Below are positions 22,515 to 32,067 of a stretch of DNA of 64,000 nt, piece after piece. Numbering within the stretch: the first letter of the stretch is position 1; every line of letters starts with the position of its first letter. A program made the translations under genes and the position numbers. Source of the stretch: Prochlorococcus marinus str. AS9601. GTDB taxonomy: Bacteria; Cyanobacteriota; Cyanobacteriia; PCC-6307; Cyanobiaceae. Under the pieces are notes generated by a model that made no database searches, had not been told where the DNA came from, and worked only from the letters and a program-made list of their open reading frames with translations. The DNA is taken from positions 1,116,001-1,180,000 of the forward strand of contig NC_008816.1 in NCBI RefSeq assembly GCF_000015645.1, written 5' to 3'.

Positions 22515-24316
22515 AATTTTTCAACTTTTCTATTTTTCCAGTCAGATTTAAAACCGTTAATCATTAAAAATTCCGAATACCTATTCAAATCACTTTTTTG
22601 AATTCGCCATAAATTATAAATTCCATATTTGCCCAATTTTTGATGATTAATTTTTGACCATTGCTTTTGTCGGGAAGAATATTCATCTATCACAACCAAT
22701 ATAGATTCGTATTCATAATCAGGTTGATCTTCATAATTATTTCTCCTATCAGTATTAAGCCTTTCTGAGAGATTAATCAATCCCTCTTCTGTGCTTCCTT
22801 CATAAAAAACTATTTGTCTCGAATAATAATGTAATGACGGTTTTCTTACCCCTATCATTGCTAAAGTTTCATTCCCCTTTCGATTATCTATAATTAATTT
22901 TGATATATTCCTCAAAGGTAGTTGCCTAGAAGTATCTGCTAATTTTCTAATTGGCGACATCAATAAAAATTGTCCAATCAAAAGTAGAATTTGAAGATAA
23001 AAGAGGATATTTTTGAACTTTAAAGAAAATAAGATTATTGCAAGAAGGGTAAATGAAGAGAAGAACAATTTTGCCTTGAAAATAATACCAGAGCTTACAA
23101 GTTCTGAGGCAAGATTAGGCATTTCGGGATCATTAATTGAACTCAGCCAAACATCCGAGAAAAAGAATGCTATTGAGAAGCCAAACAAAATTAAAATATT
23201 AAAAATCCAAAAATATAAATAACTTTTATTTATATTTTTTAAGCTTACAAAGCTATTACTTGTTAATAATGCCGCCGCTGGAATTGCTGGCAACCAATAG
23301 CTAGGAAGTTTCGTTGCAGAAAGGCTAAAGAAGATTAAAACTGACGATAACCAACATAGAGAATATATATAAAGTGTGTCAGATACATTACAACTTTCTT
23401 TTGAACTTTTTAAGAAATCCTTAAAGGTTTTAAATATCCCGTGGCACAAAAAAGGGGTAAATGGTAGTGAAGCCAATATCATTATGTAAAGAAAAAACCA
23501 GAATGGTTCTGCATGATTATTTACAACTGAGGTATATCTTTGAAAATTATGGTAACCAAAAAAATTATCCCAGAAAGGCTTTCCCTCTTTTAGAAGTTCT
23601 AATATGTACCATGGAACACTTATTAATATTGTTATTAAAAAACCTTTCTTTGGATTTATCTTACTGAGCAAAGTTTTCCAATTCTTCTGACAAAAGAAGA
23701 AGCACGTAATAGTAAATAATGCCAAAACAAATGCAACAGGTCCTTTAGTTAAAATTGCAAACCCTAAAAATACCCAGGCTGAAATGCATTGATCATTATT
23801 TTCACTTGCCATTCTTCTCCAAAACAATAGCAAGCTAATACCTAAGGTTCCAGTTAAAAGAGCATCACTCACGGCAGTTCTACTCCAAATAATTATTAAT
23901 GGAGAAAGAGCAAAGCCTAATGTTGCAACTATTGGAGTGAGGAATTGCCTATCACTCTTCTGTGGCCAACAAAACAGCGTATCTCCAATCATCAACATCA
24001 AAAATAATGATGCCAAAGCTGAAGGTAGTCTTGCAGAGAGAGTCCCGAAATTATCCCAAATCTCGTTTTTCGGTAATGAGTAAAAAAAACCCATTAGCCA
24101 ATATATCAGTGGAGGCTTATCAAAACGGAATATTCCATTGACTTTTGGAGTTAACCAATCACCAGATTCACTCATTGCCCGTGCTGCAGCGGCAAACAAG
24201 GGGGGGGTTTCATCCACCAATCCTGTGGAGCCTAAACCTAAGAAAAATATAATGATCCCACAAACTAAAACTATCAATAAGGTTATAAGCCTTTTTTTTG
24301 AGTTAATAAGAATCAT
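22511..24316 (-). CDS. ArnT-like (GT39/GT83) glycosyltransferase
   Basis: The 601-residue membrane protein has about eleven hydrophobic helices and LVDETPPLFAAAARAM at about residue 33, whose Asp/Glu are the catalytic acids of lipid-linked sugar transferases. FDKPPLIYWLMG follows as in ArnT homologues. It would move a sugar from a polyprenyl carrier to a lipid or glycan on the outer face of the membrane. It is followed after 6 bases by a cytoplasmic glycosyltransferase gene on the same strand, which suggests a joint role in an envelope glycan. Confidence 0.82.
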   Translation of the reverse strand: MILINSKKRLITLLIVLVCGIIIFFLGLGSTGLVDETPPLFAAAARAMSESGDWLTPKVNGIFRFDKPPLIYWLMGFFYSLPKNEIWDNFGTLSARLPSALASLFLMLMIGDTLFCWPQKSDRQFLTPIVATLGFALSPLIIIWSRTAVSDALLTGTLGISLLLFWRRMASENNDQCISAWVFLGFAILTKGPVAFVLALFTITCFFFCQKNWKTLLSKINPKKGFLITILISVPWYILELLKEGKPFWDNFFGYHNFQRYTSVVNNHAEPFWFFLYIMILASLPFTPFLCHGIFKTFKDFLKSSKESCNVSDTLYIYSLCWLSSVLIFFSLSATKLPSYWLPAIPAAALLTSNSFVSLKNINKSYLYFWIFNILILFGFSIAFFFSDVWLSSINDPEMPNLASELVSSGIIFKAKLFFSSFTLLAIILFSLKFKNILFYLQILLLIGQFLLMSPIRKLADTSRQLPLRNISKLIIDNRKGNETLAMIGVRKPSLHYYSRQIVFYEGSTEEGLINLSERLNTDRRNNYEDQPDYEYESILVVIDEYSSRQKQWSKINHQKLGKYGIYNLWRIQKSDLNRYSEFLMINGFKSDWKNRKVEKF

Positions 24317-24322
24317 TTAATA

Positions 24323-25399
24323 TTATTTATATTCATGCATTACCTTATTAAGCCATTTCACAACCTTGTTAGCAAATATATCTGCGGAGGCATTTTTTTC
24401 TACCCATTCTCTACATTTCTGACGCTTTATTTTTTCAATAATCTCTACATAAGAAAGCATATTTTTTTTATCATCAGGATCAGCAAGATAACCTGTTTGG
24501 CCATGCTGAATAATTTCACTAGGTCCTCCTCTTTTATAAGCTACAACAGGTACCCCACAGGCTAAAGCTTCAACAATAACGTTCCCATATGCCTCATTCC
24601 ATTTCGGAGTATTTAGCAACCCTCTGCATTTGCCAAGTTCTTTTTGTAATTCATCGGTTGATAAAAACCCCATCCAATCTATAGCTCCGTGAGGGAATGA
24701 TTTTTCTATCTTTGAGGCATACATCTCATCTTCTATAAATCCCCAAACTTTTAATTTTTCGCCAAGTTGATTTGCTATATAAACTGCATCCTCCAAACCT
24801 TTCTCAGGAGCCACTCTTCCAACCCATGCTAAGGGTCCCTTAACTGAATCTTGAAAAATATAATTATCTAAGTTAAACCCATTCCCAATAATTGTTGGTT
24901 TTTTTATAAATGGATAATCATTAGCTTGCATTTTCGAATGAAAAGCAAAGTTATTTGGATATTTAGCATATACCTTAGAGATTAAATTACTAATTACTGA
25001 ACTTTCAGAACCCATGCTAATTATATGTGCAATGGGTATCTCTAAATTTAGAGTCATCCAGATAGGCAGCCAATCATAGGACATGTTCAACAATACATCT
25101 GAATGTTTAGCGATATCTAATCCCTTCTCAAGCATTCCTACTAAAAGAGAATTGTCTGGGATAGTCACGGGAGAATTATAATTTTGATGCTGCCAACTAA
25201 TTTGATCTTCACCTTCCACAAAATGTAATTTTGCCTTTACGTTACTTTCATGTAACTTAGAATTTTTTGGAGCTATAACCTCAACAGAATGGCCTAAAGA
25301 AATTAAACCTGAAACTAAAGAATTTAAAGTCAATTCAACTCCACCACCCTTACCACTCCCTAAGAACCCTATTGGAGTACTAATCAAAACTATTCGCAT
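24323..25399 (-). CDS. GT4-family glycosyltransferase
   Basis: The N-terminal GSGKGGGVELTLNSL donor/acceptor loop, WVGRVAPEKGLEDAV, and the E-x7-E-like WNEAYGNVIVEALACGVPVVAY define a GT4/GT-B enzyme of 358 residues. It is cytoplasmic, uses a nucleotide-sugar donor, and is paired with the downstream ArnT-like gene (6-base gap). Upstream lies a DMT transporter. The acceptor cannot be told. Confidence 0.85.
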   Translation of the reverse strand: MRIVLISTPIGFLGSGKGGGVELTLNSLVSGLISLGHSVEVIAPKNSKLHESNVKAKLHFVEGEDQISWQHQNYNSPVTIPDNSLLVGMLEKGLDIAKHSDVLLNMSYDWLPIWMTLNLEIPIAHIISMGSESSVISNLISKVYAKYPNNFAFHSKMQANDYPFIKKPTIIGNGFNLDNYIFQDSVKGPLAWVGRVAPEKGLEDAVYIANQLGEKLKVWGFIEDEMYASKIEKSFPHGAIDWMGFLSTDELQKELGKCRGLLNTPKWNEAYGNVIVEALACGVPVVAYKRGGPSEIIQHGQTGYLADPDDKKNMLSYVEIIEKIKRQKCREWVEKNASADIFANKVVKWLNKVMHEYK

Positions 25400-25427
25400 T
25401 ATTATACTTTTTACAAAAAGAAACTAA

Positions 25428-26369
25428 TTAAATAGTAGTATCAGAAAATTTATTTTCCCATAAACTCTTTCTCTGGCTAACAAAAAATACTGAGATAAGG
25501 ACAAACACCACTCCTATCCACTGCACAATAGTGAGTCTTTCATCTAACCAAACACCTCCACTGAGAAGAGCAAATACAGGGGTTAAAAATGCAAGAGTGC
25601 TAAATCCAGTAATTTCTTTATTATTAGCAAAGTAGAAAAACAATCCATAAGCTATTGCTCCTCCAAAAATACTTGCAAATGACATAAGTCCCCAATCAAA
25701 TATTGACCAATCTGGAATAATTGTGAAATTTGATTGTAAGCAGTGCTTAATAATTAAGGGCAAACTCCCTAAAACCATATGCCAACCTGTAACTGCAACT
25801 GGATCACTTTTAGTACAAGTGAATCTAATTAAAATTGTTCCTAATGCCATAGCAAGAGAAGCTGCAAGCATCCAAAGTTCTCCAAAGTTAAAAGCAACAT
25901 CATTTACAGACTTATCAGACATCAACCACCAATTCCCTAAAAATTCTTGTGGAACTCCTAAAAATACTATTCCTCCTAAGCCAAAAAGTAGTCCCAACCA
26001 TCCTATTGGATTAATTAAATTCCCAAAAATTGCCCTCGCTAAAATAGCTACCAAAAGCGGTTGAGAATCAATTAAGACAGAACCTAGACCTGCTCCAGTC
26101 TTTTCAATACCATAAGTTAAAAACAACTGAAAAAAAGTGGCATCAACAATCGTAAAAACAAAAAACCACTTCAAATCACACTTATAAATTTTTAAATCTC
26201 TTTTAAACAAATATGTTGTAATTAGAACAAGGACTCCTGCAGGAAGTAATCTCAAAGAAGCCACAAACTCCGGTCCAGCACTAGATACTAGGGGAGTCAT
26301 CGCCGCCATTGAAGTGCCCCAAAGTGCAAAAGGGAGAATCATTAAAAACCAATTTAGGATTGAATTCAT
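25428..26369 (-). CDS. EamA/RhaT-type DMT-family transporter
   Basis: Ten hydrophobic helices in 313 residues, with two EamA repeats. The first contains PLVSSAGPEFVASLRLLP and IEKTGAGLGSVLIDSQPL; the second contains WMLAASLAMALGTIL and TGFSTLAFLTPVFALLSG. This is the drug/metabolite transporter layout. It exports or imports a small metabolite across the inner membrane. Its start lies 52 bases from the divergent sppA gene. Confidence 0.85.
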   Translation of the reverse strand: MNSILNWFLMILPFALWGTSMAAMTPLVSSAGPEFVASLRLLPAGVLVLITTYLFKRDLKIYKCDLKWFFVFTIVDATFFQLFLTYGIEKTGAGLGSVLIDSQPLLVAILARAIFGNLINPIGWLGLLFGLGGIVFLGVPQEFLGNWWLMSDKSVNDVAFNFGELWMLAASLAMALGTILIRFTCTKSDPVAVTGWHMVLGSLPLIIKHCLQSNFTIIPDWSIFDWGLMSFASIFGGAIAYGLFFYFANNKEITGFSTLAFLTPVFALLSGGVWLDERLTIVQWIGVVFVLISVFFVSQRKSLWENKFSDTTI

Positions 26370-26421
26370 TAGGTCTGCTGATAGTCTTTTTAAAGTAGTT
26401 TTATGTATTTACCTTAAAAGA

Positions 26422-27231
26422 ATGATTTGGCCTTTTAGACGAAAGTCAAAAAAAAGAATGGCTCGTATAGTAATTGATGAGCCTATTACAAGTTCAACAA
26501 GAGTTTCTTTCCTTAAAGCACTTAAACAAGTTGAGGATAGAGAATTTCCTGCTTTAATCGTGAGAATCGATTCTCCCGGGGGCACTGTTGGTGATAGCCA
26601 AGAAATATACTCTGCTATTAAAAGACTAAAAGATAAAGGATGTAAAGTCATTGCTAGTTTTGGGAACATCTCAGCATCAGGAGGTGTTTACATTGGTGTT
26701 GCATCTGACAAAATAGTTGCGAATCCAGGCACAATTACAGGGTCTATTGGTGTGATTATAAGAGGAAATAATTTATCTGAATTATTAGATAAGATCGGCA
26801 TTAAATTTGAGACTGTTAAAAGTGGTGTATTTAAAGATATACTTTCTCCAGATAAACCTCTAAGTGAGGAAGGAAGAGGTCTACTTCAAGGCTTAATAGA
26901 TGAAAGTTACAAACAATTTACTGAAGCTGTTGCTGAAGGAAGAAATTTACCTGTTGAAGAAGTAAGAAAATTTGCTGATGGAAGAATTTTCACTGGTACT
27001 CAAGCGAAAGAATTAGGACTAGTTGATAAGATTGGAGATGAATTTGTTGCTAGGGAACTTGCAGCAGAAATGGTTAATATTGATCCTAAGATTCAGCCCT
27101 TGACATTTGGGAAGAAAAAGAAAAAAATACTTGGGCTAATTCCTGGGAGTAGAGTGATTGAGAAAATTATTAAAAATATCTTTTTTGAGTTTGACTCGTC
27201 AAATAAAGTACTTTGGTTATACAAACCTTAA
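26422..27231 (+). CDS. sppA: signal peptide peptidase SppA, short form
   Basis: RIDSPGGTVGDSQEIY and SASGGVY supply the nucleophile Ser86, and KSGVFKD gives the general-base Lys138, at the 52-residue spacing typical of the short (67K-independent) SppA form. I chose the ATG at 26422 because an upstream ATG at 26314 would add 36 residues that read as the antisense of the neighbouring transporter. It cleaves leftover signal peptides in the inner membrane. It precedes aroH by 6 bases. Confidence 0.92.
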   Translation: MIWPFRRKSKKRMARIVIDEPITSSTRVSFLKALKQVEDREFPALIVRIDSPGGTVGDSQEIYSAIKRLKDKGCKVIASFGNISASGGVYIGVASDKIVANPGTITGSIGVIIRGNNLSELLDKIGIKFETVKSGVFKDILSPDKPLSEEGRGLLQGLIDESYKQFTEAVAEGRNLPVEEVRKFADGRIFTGTQAKELGLVDKIGDEFVARELAAEMVNIDPKIQPLTFGKKKKKILGLIPGSRVIEKIIKNIFFEFDSSNKVLWLYKP

Positions 27232-27237
27232 ATCGAT

Positions 27238-27621
27238 ATGTTTGAAAAAATGAAAGATGATTATAAAATTACATTTATTCGTGGAGCTACAACAGCATCT
27301 GGGAATTCTATTAAGGAAATAGAAGTTGCCGTAGTGGAATTAATGGATGAATTAATTTCACGAAACAATCTAATTAAGACAAACATACTATCCATTACAT
27401 TCACAGCAACAAAAGATTTAAATGCATGTTTCCCTGCCTCAGTTGCAAGAAAATTTAATGGACTTGATTCAGTTGCCTTTTTAGACTGCCAACAAATGCA
27501 CGTATCCAATGATATTAATTTTTGTATAAGAATAATGGCTCAAGTTTTATTGCCACCAAAATACGCAATAAAGCACCCTTATTTAAGAGGCGCTGCAAAA
27601 TTAAGGACAGATAGATGTTAA
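27238..27621 (+). CDS. aroH: chorismate mutase, AroH class
   Basis: At 127 residues this is a monofunctional AroH-type enzyme. It begins with FIRGATTASGNSIKEIEVAVVELM and has SITFTATKDLNACFPA and VAFLDCQQMHVS, all conserved around the trimer active site (Arg, Cys and Glu). It converts chorismate to prephenate for phenylalanine and tyrosine. It follows sppA by 6 bases and may share its transcript. Confidence 0.93.
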   Translation: MFEKMKDDYKITFIRGATTASGNSIKEIEVAVVELMDELISRNNLIKTNILSITFTATKDLNACFPASVARKFNGLDSVAFLDCQQMHVSNDINFCIRIMAQVLLPPKYAIKHPYLRGAAKLRTDRC

Positions 27622-27691
27622 TCTTAGTGAAATTATTTTTCTGCTTTAAATTTGAATAGCACGAACTCAACCTTTAAATTCCATTCCAGTA

Positions 27692-28270
27692 ATGTTAAAA
27701 ATCACAAAAAACCATAATTTAAATCTTAAAATTTTAAGATTTTTTATTATCCCTATAATTTTAGTTTTAACTCCTTTTTTTAATAATTTACAAGAGGCTA
27801 AATCGGGGTTGGAATTCCAGTGGGATCAAGACGATAGTTTTAGAAGATTGAAGTGGTTTCAAAAACAAAAAAAAAGGCAATTTAAGAATACAATTTATTT
27901 TTTCTTGAGGCCATCTGATAGAAAAACTGATCTCTTAAAAATTAATCTAGCAATTCCTAAGACCTTTAAATCCACGTTAAAAAACGAAAAAATTAGTTTT
28001 TGTAAAGTAAAAATAGGCGGTTTTGATAGTAATACAAAATGTTTAGAAGACATTCCATCTGATATCGAAATTAATACTGATGAATCAGGCTTACGTTCAC
28101 TAGATATTTACCCCTACAGTCCAATTTCTTCTGACAAAGACAGTTATGCAATTGTATTAAAAATCTTTAATCCCAAAAGATCAGGTTTATTTCAATTTCA
28201 TTCATTTGGGCAACCTAAAGGGAAATCATATTCAAGTTATTTAGGAAGCTGGACCGTAGTGATCGATTAA
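27692..28270 (+). CDS. DUF2808 family exported protein
   Basis: A hydrophobic N-terminal signal (LRFFIIPIILVLTPFF) precedes about 155 residues. LEFQWDQDDSFRRLKWFQ, YFFLRPSDRKTDLLKINLAIPKTF and YPYSPISSDKDSYAIVLKIFNPKRSGLFQFHSF are the pattern of the cyanobacterial DUF2808 family. It is probably periplasmic; function unknown. It lies just upstream of rpmH. Confidence 0.78.
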   Translation: MLKITKNHNLNLKILRFFIIPIILVLTPFFNNLQEAKSGLEFQWDQDDSFRRLKWFQKQKKRQFKNTIYFFLRPSDRKTDLLKINLAIPKTFKSTLKNEKISFCKVKIGGFDSNTKCLEDIPSDIEINTDESGLRSLDIYPYSPISSDKDSYAIVLKIFNPKRSGLFQFHSFGQPKGKSYSSYLGSWTVVID

Positions 28271-28300
28271 ATGATAAATTAAATAAGGATAATTAAAAAA

Positions 28301-28438
28301 ATGACTAAAAGAACTTTTGGCGGAACTTCAAGAAAAAGAAAACGTGTATCTGGTTTTAGAGTAAGAATGCGTTCTCATACAGGTAGAAGAGTTATTAAAA
28401 GCAGAAGACAAAAAGGTAGAGAAAGAATAGCTGTATAA
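28301..28438 (+). CDS. rpmH: 50S ribosomal protein L34
   Basis: The 45-residue frame starts [20 protein letters not shown] and is arginine/lysine-rich, with [18 protein letters not shown], the L34 sequence. A short ORF below common length cut-offs, it sits directly before rnpA, the universal rpmH-rnpA order. Confidence 0.97.
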
Positions 28439-28450
28439 CTTCAAATATTA

Positions 28451-28837
28451 ATGGCCATACCTAAGGATATGCGTTTAAAAGGTCACAGGACTTTTAATTA
28501 TATTCACAAAAATTCAATGACATATCATGGGAAATTAATGACATTTAAAGTTGCAAGATCAAATCCAGAAATACTCTTAACCCATAAACTCACAAATACC
28601 TCAAACAATTTTAGGGTTGCAATTGCTATTAGCAAAAAAGTTTCAAAAAAAGCTGTAGAAAGAAATAAATTAAGAAGAATTCTGCAAGAGTGGTTATTAA
28701 CAAATATTCAAAAAATTAATAACCACAAACCTTATTGGTTACTTGTTAACCTTAAATTTGGGGATTTCCGCAATGACAAAAGTAAGCTTTTGGAGGAATT
28801 TCAAAACTTAATGTTTAAATCTCGTCTAATCAAATGA
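28451..28837 (+). CDS. rnpA: ribonuclease P protein component
   Basis: The central SNNFRVAIAISKKVSKKAVERNKLRRILQEWL is the RNase P protein signature, including the RNR motif (KAVERNKLRR). At 128 residues the length is normal. It supports the catalytic RNase P RNA in tRNA 5' maturation. It starts 12 bases after rpmH and overlaps the next gene as ATGA. Confidence 0.96.
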   Translation: MAIPKDMRLKGHRTFNYIHKNSMTYHGKLMTFKVARSNPEILLTHKLTNTSNNFRVAIAISKKVSKKAVERNKLRRILQEWLLTNIQKINNHKPYWLLVNLKFGDFRNDKSKLLEEFQNLMFKSRLIK

Positions 28838-29247
28838 TTAACATGAATGAAGAAACCTTTTATGAAGGTGGGCCCGCAAAAAGCGATTTAATAATAAATC
28901 TTCTTGCAGGTATAACTATTCTTGGGTTGCCATTTACCTTTGCCGCAATTGTTAGAGCATTGTGGTTGAGATATAAAATTACAAACAAAAGAATAACAAT
29001 AGATGGAGGATGGTTTGGTAAAAACAAAACACAAGTCTCATTAAGTAAAATTGAAGAAATCAGATCTATTCCAAGGGGATTCGGATCATATGGTGATATG
29101 GTTCTTATTCTTGATGATGGGTCAAAGGTTGAAATGAAATCATTACCTTTATTCAGAGAAAAGCAAAAATTTATAGAAGAGAATATAAATAAAGGATCAC
29201 AAATCCCAAATCTCAATGAGGTTGAGGGATTTGCAACTAAATCCTAA
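28834..29247 (+). CDS. PH-domain membrane protein (YdbT/bPH2-like)
   Basis: Two hydrophobic helices (IINLLAGITILGLPFTFAAIV) precede a bacterial PH-like domain: RYKITNKRITIDGGWFGKN, then SLSKIEEIRSIPRGFGSYGDMVLILDDG. The 137-residue protein is coupled to rnpA by a 4-base overlap and precedes yidC. In many cyanobacteria this gene is found between rnpA and yidC. It probably assists envelope or membrane-protein processes; no activity is known. Confidence 0.8.
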   Translation: MINMNEETFYEGGPAKSDLIINLLAGITILGLPFTFAAIVRALWLRYKITNKRITIDGGWFGKNKTQVSLSKIEEIRSIPRGFGSYGDMVLILDDGSKVEMKSLPLFREKQKFIEENINKGSQIPNLNEVEGFATKS

Positions 29248-29319
29248 ACAAATTAATTACAAAAACCTTTTTTTCCTGTAAAATAAAATGTCTAGTAAAA
29301 TTACACTCTTTTTAATATC

Positions 29320-30462
29320 GTGATAGGGTTCATTTCTGAAAAACTACTTATCCCGATTCTAGATTTTTTCTATGGCCTAGTACCCAGCTACGGATTGGCG
29401 ATTGTTGCACTAACAGTAGTAATAAGGATTGCTCTTTTCCCTTTAAGTGCTGGGTCAATTAGAAGTGCAAGAAGAATGAAAATTGCACAACCAGTAATGC
29501 AAAAAAAGCAAGCAGAAATAAAATCTAAGTTTTCAGGTGATCCAAAGAAACAGCAAGAAGAATTAGGAAAATTAATGAATGAGTTTGGCAGTCCTCTTGC
29601 AGGTTGCCTTCCTTTGATTGTCCAAATGCCCGTGCTATTTGCATTGTTTGCAACCCTTAGAGGATCTCCATTTGCTGATGTTCCTTACAACATAAATCTT
29701 AAGGTCGTCCCTCAAGATCAAATTGCTGCTATTGACCCAAAACCCTATAAATCACCAAGACATTCTATTTTTATTACAGAAAAATCACATTTTCCTGTAG
29801 TAGCAACTATTCCAAATGGAACAAAATTAGGTACAGAAGATTCAATAAAAATAAATTTGCAAACAACAAATGGAAATAGCTACTCAGAAGTTTTATCCAA
29901 TTACGAAAATGGATCCAAATTCCTCCCTACTTGGACGGTTTCAAAAGGTTCTGAAAATTTAAAAGTTTCCCAAGACGGTACAGTCACTGCAATTAAACCA
30001 GGCGATGCAACAATTGAAGCAAAAATTCCAGGTCTAGCTGCTAAGAGCGGTTTTCTATTTATTAAAGCCCTCGGTCAAGTGGGTTTTTATGTAGATGGGG
30101 CTGTTAATTGGGATATCGCTGCATTAGTTGGTGCCTTTGGATTAACTCTACTTCTTTCCCAAGTTTTATCTAGTCAAGGGATGCCTGCGAATCCTCAACA
30201 ATCAACAGCTAACAAGATTACACCAGTTATGATTACTGGAATGTTCCTGTTCTTCCCATTACCTGCAGGAGTATTACTTTATATGGTTGTTGCCAATATA
30301 TTTCAAGCATTTCAGACCTTTCTTCTTAATAAAGAAGCTCTTCCTGAGAATCTACAGAAAATTCTGGATCAACAATTATTGGCAAAAGATGAAGTAATAA
30401 CAACTTCTGCTTCAACTATTTCAGAGAAAAGATTGCCTTTTGAACCTAACAGTAAAAAATAG
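29320..30462 (+). CDS. yidC: YidC/Oxa1 membrane-protein insertase with Ig-like insert
   Basis: GTG start; [47 protein letters not shown] and the late [25 protein letters not shown] are the conserved core helices. It inserts proteins into the membrane alone or with SecYEG. Between the second and third core helices lies a long soluble segment. It includes [27 protein letters not shown], which resembles a bacterial Ig-like (Big_2) domain facing the periplasm or lumen. Part of the standard rpmH-rnpA-yidC order. Confidence 0.95.
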   Translation: MIGFISEKLLIPILDFFYGLVPSYGLAIVALTVVIRIALFPLSAGSIRSARRMKIAQPVMQKKQAEIKSKFSGDPKKQQEELGKLMNEFGSPLAGCLPLIVQMPVLFALFATLRGSPFADVPYNINLKVVPQDQIAAIDPKPYKSPRHSIFITEKSHFPVVATIPNGTKLGTEDSIKINLQTTNGNSYSEVLSNYENGSKFLPTWTVSKGSENLKVSQDGTVTAIKPGDATIEAKIPGLAAKSGFLFIKALGQVGFYVDGAVNWDIAALVGAFGLTLLLSQVLSSQGMPANPQQSTANKITPVMITGMFLFFPLPAGVLLYMVVANIFQAFQTFLLNKEALPENLQKILDQQLLAKDEVITTSASTISEKRLPFEPNSKK

Positions 30463-30478
30463 TCTTATATCTTAAGTA

Positions 30479-31945
30479 ATGAATTCTTGGAGTAGAAATT
30501 TAGAGTTACTTATAAAATCAAGAACATCATTAATTTGGATAAGGACTAAAGAAGAGGAAAGATTAGAAAAACTGGTTAAATTTTCTTGTGAAAGACTAAA
30601 TATAAAAAGATTCATTAGCTGGGATTGTGTTAACGGTTTAAAAGGATTAATAAATGAAGAAGGTAAATTTTCTAATAATCCATTAGGAGTGCTCAATTGG
30701 CTTAAAGAACAAAATTCTGAAGTCTCAGCAGTTTTATTATTAAAAGATTTCCACAAATTTTATGATGATCCATCAATTAATAGAACTATTAAAGAACTAT
30801 CTTCAGCGCTTAAGAAAACTAGTCATAATTTAATTATTAGTTCTCATTTATTTCCATCATCAGAAGAGCTGGATGAATTAATGACAATTGTAAATCTACC
30901 TTTACCTGATCAAAAAGAATTGAAAAATCTAATAAAAAAAATTGCTATTAATACCAATTCAAATCTTGAGGAACAAGACTTAAACGAACTTTCTATAGCT
31001 TCAAGTGGATTAACGGAAATAAAAGTAAAGCAAGTCACTGCAAAGGCCCTCGCTCAAAGAGGAAAAATAAGTAAAGAAGATATTAAAGATATTCTTGAAG
31101 AGAAAAAGCAAGTTATCGCGAGAAGTGAAATTTTAGAATTTTTCGAGGCTAAATCAAGTCAAGATGATATTGGTGGTTTAAATGTCTTAAAAGTTTGGCT
31201 CAACCAAAGATACAGGGCCTTTTCTAAAGAAGCTAGAGATTATGGGTTACCTATTCCCAAGGGCGTCTTACTCGTCGGTGCGCAAGGAACAGGGAAATCT
31301 CTTACCGCAAAATCAATTTCCAAGAGTTGGTCAATGCCGCTACTCAAGTTAGATGTTGGGAGACTTTTTTCTAGCCTTGTTGGTTCAAGCGAAGCAAGAA
31401 CTAGAGAAACAATTTCAAGAGCTGAGGCTATGTCTCCGTGTATCTTGTGGATAGACGAAATAGACAAGGGCTTTGGTGGCGATGCTAGAAGCGATGGGGG
31501 AACAAGTCAGAGGGTTTTGGCAAGTTTGCTAACTTGGATGGCTGAAAAAGAATCCGCCGTATTTGTCATTGCTACCGCTAATGCTATAGATAAGCTTCCT
31601 GCTGAATTATTAAGGAAAGGTAGGTTTGATGAGATATTTTTTCTTGATTTGCCAAATTCCGAAGAAAGATTAAGTATTCTGGATTTGCACCTAAAAAAAA
31701 GGAGACCAAGTTACAGTTTTCCTCTATCTACTATCATCGATAGAACAGATGGATTCTCAGGGGCAGAACTTGAACAAGCAGTAATAGAGGGGATGCATAT
31801 TTCATTTTCTGAAAATAGAGAGCTTATGGAGAAAGATTTAATAAAGGCAGTTTCTGAACTAGTTCCTTTATCAAGAACTGCTAAAGAGCAAATTGAATTT
31901 CTAAAAGAATGGTCATCAACAGGACGGGCCCGCTCTGCATCATGA
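30479..31945 (+). CDS. Ycf46-type AAA+ ATPase
   Basis: The 488-residue protein has GAQGTGKS (Walker A, about residue 265), CILWIDEIDKGF (Walker B) and the arginine-finger region LRKGRFDEIF. A roughly 200-residue N-terminal domain precedes it (RTKEEERLEKLV...). This layout matches the Ycf46 family of cyanobacteria and plastids, which is linked to inorganic-carbon or CO2 responses in published work. It follows yidC by 16 bases. Confidence 0.88.
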   Translation: MNSWSRNLELLIKSRTSLIWIRTKEEERLEKLVKFSCERLNIKRFISWDCVNGLKGLINEEGKFSNNPLGVLNWLKEQNSEVSAVLLLKDFHKFYDDPSINRTIKELSSALKKTSHNLIISSHLFPSSEELDELMTIVNLPLPDQKELKNLIKKIAINTNSNLEEQDLNELSIASSGLTEIKVKQVTAKALAQRGKISKEDIKDILEEKKQVIARSEILEFFEAKSSQDDIGGLNVLKVWLNQRYRAFSKEARDYGLPIPKGVLLVGAQGTGKSLTAKSISKSWSMPLLKLDVGRLFSSLVGSSEARTRETISRAEAMSPCILWIDEIDKGFGGDARSDGGTSQRVLASLLTWMAEKESAVFVIATANAIDKLPAELLRKGRFDEIFFLDLPNSEERLSILDLHLKKRRPSYSFPLSTIIDRTDGFSGAELEQAVIEGMHISFSENRELMEKDLIKAVSELVPLSRTAKEQIEFLKEWSSTGRARSAS

Positions 31946-32067
31946 ATAAAATTTAATTTCTAAAGTATTCCATAAGTTAGGAATCATTAATTTAGTTAAT
32001 TTTTAATCAAAAAACCCAAATAATGAATTGAGATTAACTATCTTAATTAATGTAATAAAAAAAAAGA

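Noticed and set aside
26314-26421. Upstream extension of sppA
   Set aside because: Those codons are antisense to the DMT transporter start and are not conserved in SppA.
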